From positions 434,001 through 498,000 of the forward strand of contig JACHMT010000003.1 of NCBI GenBank assembly GCA_014208095.1: a stretch of DNA of 64,000 nt. The letters run 5' to 3'. Below the pieces are notes generated by a model. That model made no database searches. It had not been told where the DNA came from and saw only the letters and a program-made list of their open reading frames with translations. Positions 41,080-53,000 of the stretch are shown here, piece after piece. The position numbers and the translations under genes were made by a program. This stretch comes from Actinospineispora eucalypti (GTDB lineage: Bacteria; Actinomycetota; Actinomycetes; Mycobacteriales; Pseudonocardiaceae). Within the stretch, counting starts at the first letter, position 1. Each line of letters starts with the position of its first letter.

Positions 41080-44000
41080 ATGGCATCCGTGGCCTCGCTC
41101 GGTGGCCGGCGCAGCCGCGCCGTGCCGCCGGTCGCGATGCGCGGGCTGCCTTGGCGGCGGGTCTTCGGGCGGGCGTTCCTGCGGACCGCGCTGCTCTGCG
41201 CGTGGGCGCTGCTGTGGGTGGTTGGGGCATGGTTCGCCCTGACTTCCGGTGCGGCGTCCGCGGAGACGGCGCGGCCCGAGCGGCCGGTGGCACTGGTCGC
41301 ATCGGTCGGCCCGATCCGGGCGGACGCGACCGCATCGGTCGACCCGAACTGTGTCGACCCGTGCCCCGGGCCCAGCACGAACCCGGTCGCCATGGTGGCC
41401 GGCACCGGCGACACCCCGGAGGCGAAGGCAGAGCCGGTCGCGGCCTCGGGTGGTCAGCTGGGCGTGACCTGCGCGGTGGGGGACCCGGCGTGTGATCCTT
41501 CGGCGAAGGCGCAGCCCGCGCCGGCGGCCTCCAACGGTGGTACGCAGCCGCGGCCGGTGGAGCAGAAGCCCACCTGTGGCGGTGACATGGGTGTGAAGTG
41601 TCCGGAGGTGCCGGTGCAGCAGGCGGCCCCCGGTGGCGGTGCGGCCCCGGTTCAACCGGCGAGCGCCAACTCAGGGACGACCGCCGACGACGCCAACGGC
41701 CAACCCGGGGTCACCTGCTTCGAGGAGTGCGGTGTCCCTCGGGCTCCGGCGGCCGCCGCGGTGACCACGGGCGGGACCAACTCCGGCAGCGGGACCACTC
41801 CGGGGACGCAACCAGCCGCCGACGATTCTGGGGCGCCGAAGCCGCAGTGCCCACCCCAGTGCGGGAACGCACCGGCGGCTATGGCGGCACCCTCCGGTGG
41901 CGGCGCGGCCCCGGTTCAACCGGTGAGCGCGAACTCAGGGACGACCGCCGACGACGCCAACGGCCAACCCGGGGTCACCTGCTTCGAGGAGTGCGGTGTC
42001 CCTCGGGCTCCGGCGGCCGCCGCGGTGACCACCTCGGCCACCCCGACAGACTCGTCCGGGAAGCCGTGCGCGACGCAGTGCCCGGATGGACGCGCTCCGC
42101 AACCTGCCCCGGGCAGCACCACCGGGCCGGCCATCGTGCTGGCCGACTACTCCACCGAGTGCCTCCCTCCGGCCTGCCCCGGGAAGCCGGCTCCGCAGAC
42201 GGCCACAGGCCAGTCGGGCGACCAGCCCACCCCTGAAGAGCTGGAGAAGTACCGCAAGCTGTACCCGATGTTCGCCGGCTTGCTGTCCTCAAGCCCGGCC
42301 GGCACCGGGAACGGAACCACCCCGGCGGGCTGCACCACCGACTGCCCCGGGCCGGGCCAGCAGCCGCCCGCCGCGCCGCCCGCCCCGGTAACCGCGAGCA
42401 ATGGCACCAGCCCCGGCGGCACGACCGGTGGCCAGAACCCATGCACGACCGATGCGAAGACCTGCACCAACCCACTGCTGTGGATGCTCGAGAAGATGAA
42501 CCACGGCGGCACCGCGCAGGATCCCCACAACAACCAGCCGCCGGCGCGTGGCCCACCGCCGCCGCCGGCCGTCCAACCCTCCGGCCCGCTGCCCAACCTC
42601 TACTCGGCCCCGATCGAGCAGGGTGGCTCACAGGGCGGGTACGTCGACCCCAACGATCCCGACCAGAAGTTCATCCCCCAGACCAAGGAACAGCCCCAGC
42701 CGGCCGGCACAGTGCCGGCGGTACAGTCCAAGATCCCCGGTCAGCCGGCACTGCCGGTGCAGCTGTGCCAGCCGGGCAAGCCGTGCCAGTCCGGCGGCGA
42801 CGGCCCCTACATCGCAAGCTACGACCCGACCCGGCCGGACAACCCGTTTGTGGTGACCGCACCGGCCGCCACGGGTGACCCCCGTCGTAATGAGGTCGCC
42901 AGCAGCGGCGGAGCCGGCATCGTCACCACCTCCGGCGACACGAACCCGAGGTACTGGGTCGACGGCACCGGCCAGATCACCGATGGTCTTTCCGGCAGCG
43001 CGCTGACCGAACGCGACGACAAGTCGGCAAAGACCCCCGTGGTCAACGAAGGCTGGTTCACCACCGAGGACGGCGCGCCGTTCCGATTCAGCTGTCACAA
43101 GGGCTGCGTCGGCGACATCAGCAACGTGGACCTGGGCAACGGCAAGTTCACCGACCACATCGACTTCGCCGGCACCAGCAACGACATGTTCGGCCCCGAC
43201 GGGGCCGGCAACCCGGCCGACTACAGCCACTTCGGTCAGGGCGTGGCCACGGTGGCCGGCGCGGACGGCAAGCCGGACGTGATCACCTCCACCGGCGACG
43301 GCCTGCACCCGGACAAGAACTGGACCCAGATCAACACCCGGAGTGCGGACGGCACACCGGGCGTCTACGACGTCAAGGGCGGCCAGACCTTCGAGATCCT
43401 TACCGCCGAGGGCTACCGGATCACCGAGAAGGACACGAACCACCGGGTGGTGCTCGCCGGTGGCGACCCGGCCGCGATCGCGGCGATCCAGTCCAAGGCG
43501 GAGCTGGACGGCATCTACATCCCGACCGTCTCGGAGGTCGGCCTGGACAACCACGGCCGGATCGTCACTCCGGACGGCTCCGGTAAGGGTGGCACCGTCG
43601 ATTGCGTGGGCATCTGCGCCTACACCCGGCCGGCCGGCCAGGTGCAGACCGATCCGTGCAAGATCCGGTGCGACTACCACTTCGATCTTGGTGACGGCAC
43701 CGGGCCGAACCCGCTGGGCACCGGCCGAGTCAAGATCACCGGGGCAGACCGCGACTCGGTGACGCTCACGGATCCGTACGGCAACCGGACCACCGTCTTC
43801 GGCATCGGCACCGCGGTGCAGCGCAACGGCGAGGGCGGCGGCCAGTTCTGCAGCAGCGACGCGAAGTGCACCAGCACGAACGTCCTCGGCCAGAGCCGGG
43901 AATGCACCGGAACCGGCTGCGGTGAGCTGCTGCTCAACCCGTACCCCGACGGTCGCAACGCCGGCTCGGCGTGCAACCCGGGCAAGGGCGGGACGTGCTC

Positions 44001-47000
44001 CGGCACGGTGTCGCCGCAGGTGCCGGACTTGGGTTGGCGGGGCAACAACGCGGACGGTTCGCTGAACCTCTATACCGACCAGAACGCCCGCCGCGCCCCC
44101 ACCGACCTGCCGATCGACCAGATCCTCAAGGCGAACGACGACCGGTTCCCGCACGACGGCAAGGTGCCGTTCCTCACCCCCAACCAGTACAACGCGCTGG
44201 ACCCGAAGGACCGGCAGACCTACCTGGACTCGATCCGGGGCACGCTCAGCGACACCGACAAGGGCGTCGCGGCGATCCAGATGGCCAGCTACGCGTCCAC
44301 CGCATACTGGACAACCAACACGGTGAGCGGCCAGCGCGCGGAGATCGACGCGGCGATCGAGGCGGTCAAGAACGGCACCGCCACCTGGCAGCAGCGCACC
44401 CTGCTGGACAACACCGCCGACCTGGTCACCGAATTCAACAACGCGCGCCGCGCGCTGACCGGCGCCGACTCGATGGTCGGGCCGGCGCTGATCGACGGGC
44501 ATCGGCCGGTCGCCGTGGACCCGCAGCAGCTGACCCTGGACCCCCGGTTCGCCGAGGAGATCAACAAGATCCCCGGCCTCACCCCGAACAGCGACTACGA
44601 CCGGCGGATGCAGGAGCTCGGTGCGATGGTCGGCCTGCCGAACGGGGTCAGCCCGGACGGCAAGCCGCTGGGGCCGGACGGCAAGCCGAAGCCCAACCCG
44701 ACCCCGCAGGAGCTGGCCTCGGCGGGCGCCATGCAGGTGCTGGCGTCGAGCCTGGTCCCGAGGTGGAACGACCACGACCAGGCCCTGGCTGCGAACCAGC
44801 GACGGATCAAGGAGATCAACGACGGGGCGCCGGCTTCGGACCAGGAGCGCACCCAGCTGAACGACCAGCTGGCCGGGCTGCGCGACGAGCAGAAGCTGCT
44901 GAACGGACTGCAGGCCAAGTACGGCGGCGGAGCCGGGCCGAACCCCAACGACGAGACGCTGCGCGGGTACAACCAGGCCGTCGCGGACGTGGCCAACGAC
45001 CCGAACTGGGCCGACAAGCTGGCTTACCTGCGCGGGCTCGAGTCCCGCGCCGCCGAAGCGGCCGTCGCCGCGAAGGACCGGGGCGAGACCGATCTCGCCG
45101 GCACGCTGGAACAGGTCAGCAACATCGGGCGGCTCGGCTACGAGACGGTGGCCCGGGACCCAGCCTCCCGCGCGGCGGGCAACCGCTACGGCGACCTGCG
45201 GCTGCCGTCGATGGACAACGGCAACACCGACCTCTACTTCGCCATGCGCTCGGGGCACAACTACCAGGCGTGGCAGAACTACCACGGCGACTACGACGAG
45301 TACTTCCGCTCGATGGGTGCCCCGGAGCACGACGGCCAGCCGGGGGAGCCGTTCCGGGGTAAAACGGTGGCCAACCGGCTGGCCGAGTTCGCCGCCGAGG
45401 GCAACCCGCAGGCGGTGACGAACCGGCTGTTCGGCACCACCGAGCTGAGCGGGGACGAGCTGGCCGGCATCCCGGAGAAGGCGCTCTCTCGAGCGCGGGA
45501 CGTCGCCGGCAAGGACGGCAAGATCTACCAACGCAACGTGTTGGTGAAGGACTACCGGACCGGCGAGTTCGCCTGGCAGACGCTGTGGGTGGCGGAGAAA
45601 CCGAACAACGGTGGCGCACAGCTGATCGATCCGGCCGGCAACCACTACAACGACCTGCGCAACTTCCTGGAGAACAACGAGATGTTCTCCCCGGACGACA
45701 AGCTGTTCGCGCCCGAGCACCCCACCGGTGTCGGTGGCGATGTGCACGTGATCGGGGTCGACGGGCACGAGACACCGGGGTGGAAGACCGGTCTCGGCTG
45801 GACCTCGTTCGGGGTGACCGCCGTCGGCACTGTGCTGTCGTTCACCCCGATCGCGCCGGTCGGCTGGGGGATCACGGCGGCCGGTATCGGCCTCGGGGCG
45901 GGGGTGTCCGGCGCCAGCCTGGCCAACCGGGCCAGCGTGGGGCAGACCGTCAATCCGTTCAAGAGCGGCGCGGCCGCGATGGACTGGATCAACATCGGTG
46001 CATCGGCGCTCGCCGTCGGCGGCATCGGGACCCGCGTAGTGCCGGTAGCCGCCAGAGCACTGGTGGGCACTCCGCTGCGGGTGGCCCCGTGGGTGGCAAC
46101 CACCGGCCGGGTCGCCGACTACACCTCCGGCGCGACGTTCGCCGGGATGTTCGGTGAGCAGGTGTACAGCGGCGCGAGGCGGTGGGGCGAGGCCGGGCCG
46201 AACGAGCGTGGGGAGATCGCTCAGGGCCTGGCGCAGGGAGCCGTGTTGATGGCGGCGGGCGGCGTGCGCCCGGTGCGCGACTTTGCCCGGTCGCGCATCG
46301 CCGGCGGCCCGACGCTGCGGCCGGAAGTGGACTCGAGCATGCCCCGGCCGCTGCTGGACCGCATTCAGGACACGGTCAACCCGTACCACGCGGTCGATGT
46401 GGCCGCCGTTGCCGCGCACCTGTCCCAGGACGGCCGGCCCGTCAGCCCTGGGGCGGTGCGGGCCGCCATCGACACCGCGCCGGCCGGCACCCGGTTGCGG
46501 GTCGTTCAGGACCCGGAGACCGGGCAGCACTGGATCGCGCCGCAGCGCCAGCTGCCCGCCTGGCTCCGGCAGCCCGGTCAGACCCAGTGGAGCGATCCGG
46601 CCGAGTCCCGCCGGCGCGGCACCGGTCATACCGAGGCGACCGGGCGCGAGGCCGGTTCGGTCGATGCTGAGACGCAGACCGCCGAGTCGGTCGCGCTGGG
46701 CGGCGACGGCTCCGGTCCGGCCAACCGGGTCCCGCGGGGCGCCGAGCCGGTCAACCGGCCCGGGCAAGGCGTCGATCCGGTCGGACGGGCCGGGCAGGGC
46801 GCCGAGGCGGTCGAGGGCGCTGGGCAAGGCGCGCGTCCGGTTGGGCGGACCGAGCAGGGCACCGAATCGGCCGAGGCGACCGGTCGGACCGGGGTTGCCG
46901 AAGCCGGCCCGGGCGGTGGCGGCACCAAGCCGACGGGCCCGTTCCAGGTCGTCTCCGTGCACACCGGTGACGGGGGGACCATCGTCGCCACCGTTGCCCT

Positions 47001-50000
47001 TCGGCCGGGCGGCGGGCCGAACGCCGGGGCGGTCGGCGGTGCCGAACCTGCGGGGTCGAGGGGCGCTGACGGGCCGCGGCAAGGCGAACCGGCCGACGGC
47101 CAAGAAGGCGTCGGCGCGGAGCGCCCGAACAGCGCGCCGCCGGCACCGCGGGTACCCACCGCGCAGCCGCCGGCAGAGCAGCAGCCGGCGGGACAGCAGG
47201 CCGGGTATCAGCAAGCCGGCTACCAACAGGCCGGGTATCAGCAGGCCGGATATCAGCAGGGCCAGGGCGGTGCCGGCCAGCCGAACGCCGGCCACCACCA
47301 GCCCGGCGCGCCCCGGCCGCCGGCGGCACCCGCTCCGGCATCGGCCGGTGGCGCCGTGCCCGCCGAGGTGCCGACCAGCACGACCCCGGCCGACGCGGCC
47401 TCGGGCGGAAACCCGGCCGTGCCTGCGGTGTTCCGGTCCGTACCCGGCTCGTCCGGCTCGGGCGCGGGTGACGGCTCGGGCGGAAGCGCCGGCGGCGGCC
47501 GGAGCGGCGGCCACTCACCGAGCGGGCCGAACCCCGATCCCGCACCCCCGACCGGCCCGACCGCGCCGAGGGCCGGCGGTGGTGGCGGCACGGGCGCCGA
47601 CGGAGCGCCTCTGGCCGATCAGGCGCCCGGCGCGTCACGGCCTGCCCAGGCGGGCGGCCTGGCTGGCGAGGCCGATACGACCGCCGCGGTACCTCAGGAA
47701 CCGCTGGACAACTCGCCGAGCAACGGCCCTCCGGGCACCCCCGACCGGACCAACCCGAACGAGCACGGCCAGCCCGTGGCGGACAACACCGAGCCACCGC
47801 TGGGCCGCGACAAGAACTGTGCGTGTGAGGCGTCCGCCCGAGCCGACGCCAAGCACCCCGAAGACGTCGACCCCGATCAGGTACGGCCGGCGACCCCGGC
47901 GGACCAGGACACCGACGCCGTACAGCGACGTTTCGAGCAGACCTACAACGGCCGGACCGAGCTGACCGACGACACGCAGCTCAACCAGGACATGGCCGCC
48001 GCGCCGGAAGGCACCCGCGTCTTCGTCTGGACCGGCGAGGGCGGCGTGGCCCACGTCATCTACGGCGTGAAGACCGCCGACGGGATGCGGTACTACGACG
48101 GTCACCAGGTGCTGACCGAGGCACCGGCGAACACCCGGGCGGCCATGGTGCACGGCTCCGGCACCGGCCGTGGGCCGCGCCTGGCCGAGGAGATCGGCGA
48201 GCACGTCGGTGCCCAGGAGTATCGCGCACCGTCCGCGCCGCGCAGGGAGAGCAGCCGGGAGCGGTCCGAGCCCGTCGAGGCCGGGACGCTCACCGCCGAG
48301 CGGGTCCGCCGAGCGATGGGCACGGGCCGCAAGGTCCAGGCCGTCGACACGGTGCTGGAGAACCTGCCCGGAACCACCAAGGTCGAGCTGCTCGAGCTGC
48401 TGAAGACCGACGACTTCGAGTACTTCCGCTACCACACCGACATGATCGGCGGCGAGCTCCGCTACTACGAGTCGTCCACGGACCGGCTGGGGTTGCGGAT
48501 CGGCGAGATGCGCACCAAGTCCAACGAGCTGTGGTCTCGGGGGCTCTCAGCCCGGGCCAAGGCCCGTGACCTGCGAACTCAGCCGGAAGGGCTCGCCGAC
48601 CAGGCCGAGCCGCGCGCCTCCCGAGAAGACGAGCTGAACGCGCGGATGGCCGAGGCGGACCGGCTCGAGGCCAAGGCGGACGAGCTCAAGGCCGAGGCGG
48701 ACACGCTGGAGCAGAAGCTGGCCAAGGCCGAGCGGCTGCGGCGGCAGTTGTTCGACCGGGAGAGCCGCAACCCGCACCACCCGGCCAGCGTCGAAGGCCT
48801 GGGCTACGGCTCGCACCAGTTGCACGACCCCGAGATGCCCACCCGGTTCGACGAGCACGGCGTCCCGCAAGACGGCTCCCCGTTCTGGCACTCGGACGCC
48901 GAGCTGGCCGCCCAGTACAACCATCACTCGATGCCCGCGGCGGCCGACGAGGTACCGGCCACCAAGTGGCAGACCGTGAAGCGCCAGGCCAAGATCTGGT
49001 TCGCGAAGGTCTTCGTGGTCACCGTCACGGTGCTGAAGCTGCAGGCGCCGGACCCGGGAATGTTGCCCGCCATGGAGACCGGCATGGCGCACCACGCGCC
49101 GGTGGCCAGCGCGGGCGAACACCCGCTTGCCAAGACTGCCCCGGAGCGGCCGGCCGGTGAGCACGGCGGGCGGCCCGGCCAACCGAGGCAATGGGACACC
49201 AACACCTACTCCAACGAGACGCTGTATCCGTGGCGGGGCCGGATACGCAATATCCCCACCGAGGACGTCGACGTGACGTTGGAGGACATCCACGGGGACG
49301 TATTCCCGCGCGGTACGTGGAACGACCGGATCAGGCCTCCCGGCATGGACCGGGAAACCTGGGCGAACGCCAGCCGCGCGGAGCGAGCCGAGGCCTGGCA
49401 CCGGTTCGCCGAGATGTCCCAGGGCAGGGCCGAAGGGATCAACACGTGGCTCGGCAAGCTGCAGGCCCTGTACAGCCAGCACGCCGACCGGCTGGCCCAG
49501 CTCCGCGAGGCCAACGCCTCCGCCGACACGATTGCCCAGGCCGAGGCCGACCTGGCCATGGTGCGCAGGGAGCTGGAGATCTGGCAGGGCTTCTACCAGG
49601 AGATGGCGGACGGGCTGAGCCAGGACGCCGACACCGCGCGGGACTACGAGCAGTTCCAGCGGGGGCGGGCCGAGCGCGGCCGCAAGGGCCGCGACCAGCT
49701 CGACCGGATGGACGCCGAACGCCCGGCGGATGACGCCACGGCGCGGGCCGCCGCCGTACAGATCGCCGGCGCCCAATGGGCCGACTGGGCGATGGCTCGG
49801 CTGCGCGCGCTCGGCCTGCCCACGGAACAACTGGAGCAGTTGCCACCCGAGCAGCTGTTGGCGGAGTTCACCAAGAAGCTGGGCGAGAAGTCGGCGGAGC
49901 AGGCCGAGGCGGAGCACCGGCTCCTGGTGGACCAGTTGAGGCTGCTCCACACCAGGCTCGGCCTCGCCACGGCCATCACCGGCGGCTGGGCACCGACGTG

Positions 50001-53000
50001 GGTCGTCGAGCTGATCGCCCAGGCGGCGGCGGATGCGGCCGCTGCCCGCACGGAGGCGACCGAGCTGCGCATGCTCCGCGAGCTGATGCGCACCGCGCCG
50101 GACCTGACCGGCGAACCCGAGACCACCACCTCTGCCACCACCACGAAATCCGAGCCGGGTGCACCGGTCGGCAGGCTGACCGGTCGGCAAGCGGTCGCGG
50201 CGATGGTCGCGGCGGCCGCGCTGGGCGTCGGTGGCGGCGTCGGGCTGTCGGTGTTCGGCACGGCCACGGACCTGTCCACCTACGGGCTCGGCGCGAGCAG
50301 CTCCTCGGTGGCCGGTGCGGCGGTGTTGGTCCTGATGGTGCTGCACGACCGAGGCCCGCCGCTGGCCCGCGCGCTGATCGACCGGGTGCGCGGCGACCGG
50401 GCAGGCGGCGCCGAAACCCCGGCCGGCGCCCACGAGCCGGGCACCGAGCGGACCGAAACCAAGCCGACCGACCCGGCCTGGAACGGCGACGGGCCGACCT
50501 GGGTTCGGATCGACGGCGTGCCGGTCAAGGTCGAGCTGCTCGACCAGGCGACGGACAAGGCCTCCCGCGAGGCGCCCTGGTCTCCGTCCGTACCGAGCCA
50601 GCCCGCCCTGCCGTCGGGTGACCGGACCTACGCACTGCCCGCCAACCCCGAGTGGGCCAGCCGCCACGCCTTGGCCCGGGGGTTGCCGGCGGGGTGGATG
50701 CCGGTCATCGAGGCGATGCTGGCGGTCGCCGAGTCGCCGCGCGAGGTATCGCCGGACGAGTACGGCTGGTCCAGCGAGCGCGGCCCGCCGCTGGTCAGGC
50801 TGGTCGATTCGACCAACCTGGCCCGGCGCATCGACGAGGTGCTGGGCGCCGGCATCGGCACCCAGGTGATCGCGAACCTGTACGCGTACCGGCCGGCCGA
50901 GGACGGACCGGTCTACGTGCTGGACACGTGGTGGGACGGGTCGGACGTCACCCGGCGTGCGCTGGTGATCAACCACGAGCTGCACGGGGACGGCGAGCAG
51001 CACGACCGGCACGCCCGTGCCACGCTCGAGCTGCTGGACGCCCTGACGCTGCTCGCCGAGCTTCACGGCCTGCCGGCCGAGCAGTGGTGGATGGGCAAGG
51101 AGCTGCTGGCCAGGGCCGCCGCCGCGCTCGGGCGTGCGGAGCTGTGGCTGGAGGGCTTGTCAGACCCGGTCCTGGAGGCCGCACTGACCGACGGGTCGGA
51201 CGCGCTGGCAGAGCTGCGCGAGGACGACCAGGACCGGCGGGCGGGCGCGGACGGGGAGCGGCTGCCGCTGGCCGACCAGATCGTGGACTGGCTGGTCCGG
51301 TTCCGCAACGACGTGGAGTTGCCCAGCGAGTTGGACGTGCTCGGCGGCACCCCGGAGGAGCTGTGGGCCGCGGTGGACTCCTCGCCGATGCTGTTCCGCG
51401 GCGAGGCTTCCGGGGAGCAGGTGGTGCGGTTGGCGCCGCCGGGCGTGCTGGAGGCCGGCATGTCCACCGGCCTGGTGGACGGCCAGCTGGTCCTGGAGAC
51501 CCCGCTGGCCGGCGGCGGCACATTGGTGTTCGACGGCCGCCAGGCGGCGCGCAGCTCCTGGGTCTCCCAGTCCCACCTCGGGGCCGCCGTCTCCGCGTTC
51601 ATCCGGCACAACCGGATCGCGCTGCCCTCGTCGCTGGACAAGGCGGACCGGGCGCGGTGGCTGCTGGACCTGATCGCGCGCGCGGCCGCCGCGCCGAACC
51701 CGGTCATCCAGCGCGACGGCGCGCTGGAGATCCGCCGGGTCGACCTGGGCGAGCCGGTGCTCCTCGACTCCACCACCGGGGTGACCAGCCAGGTCAGCCT
51801 GATCACCTACGAGATCGAACCCGGCCGGCGGCTGTTGCTGGGCCTGCGAGGGGCCACCCCGGGCGCGCCGCTCGAGCTCACCGGCACCGGTACCCCGCTG
51901 ACCGACGCCGGCGCCTCGGTGGTGGACTTCTACGACCGGGACGGCAACCGGATCGGCAGCGGTGTGGTGATCCGGGCCGCCGGTGTGGACACGCCGGCGT
52001 ACGTACTGACCGCCTGGCACGTCGCGTCCGACCCCAGGGTGCACAGCATCAACCACCAGCCCATCGCCAACTGGGTGACGCTGCGCGACCGCGACTACGG
52101 CGAGCTGACCGACCTCGCCGGCGAGGGCAACGCGGCGCTCAACGACATCCGCACCCCCGAAGCAGGCACACCGAACATCGACTTGGCGCTGGCGGCGGCC
52201 TACAACATCACCGAGCCCGCCGTCGGGCTGCCCGCGGTCGAGGCCGAGGACTGGGTCGCCTTCATCGGCAACCCGCAGGGCCACCGGCTCACCATCCCCG
52301 GCCCGATCGGCGAGCGGCTGCCCGGGCACCTGGACGTGGAGGCGCTGGGCGGCGGCGGGCTGTCCGGCGGCCCGGCCGTCACCATGGCGGGCCGGCCGGT
52401 CGGCATCACCAGCGCCGGTCTCGACACGCTCTACGCCGTCGCCGGGTCGCTGATCAACGCGTTCCTCGAACTCGCTATCCCGGTGCTCGACGCACGGGTG
52501 GCCGCGCTGGCCGCCGGGCAAACCGTGATCAAGGGCGCCGCGCGGATCGGTCCGGCAGGCCTGGACCCGGTCGGCGGTGGGGAGCGGGTCGTGCTCACCG
52601 GGGGCCAGGCGCTCCGCGTCGGGCGGGGCGCACCCGAGCACACCAACGGCAACGACATCCTGGTCAGCCACGGGCAGGCCTCACGCCGGCACGCCGAGAT
52701 CGAGCCCGACGGCAAGGGCGGCTGGGTACTGCGCGACATCGGCTCCAGCAACGGCACGTTCGTCAACGGGCAACGCACCACCGAGCACACCCTGGCCGAC
52801 GGTGACCGGATCAGCCTCGGCGGCCGGCAGGCCTACGCCTTCACCTTCGCCGCCGGCGGCACCGACGAGACACCTTCCGGTGACCGGTCGCCGCTGCGCG
52901 GCCGCGACGTCCCGGCCGCGAACGATCCGAACGCTGGGCACGCCGGTCCGCTCGGCCGGCCGGAGCTGGACCCGTGGGTGGGCGATGTCGAGTCGTTCCT

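Noticed and set aside
41080..41253. Tat signal (RRVF) at the start of protein B
   Set aside because: The surrounding consensus is only partly met, and folded export of such a large chain is implausible; kept as a plain signal-anchor.
42628..47514. Minus-strand open frame of 1,628 codons opposite giant gene B
   Set aside because: Antisense of the beta module and linker of protein B; no recognisable domain, whereas the plus frame carries the conserved modules.
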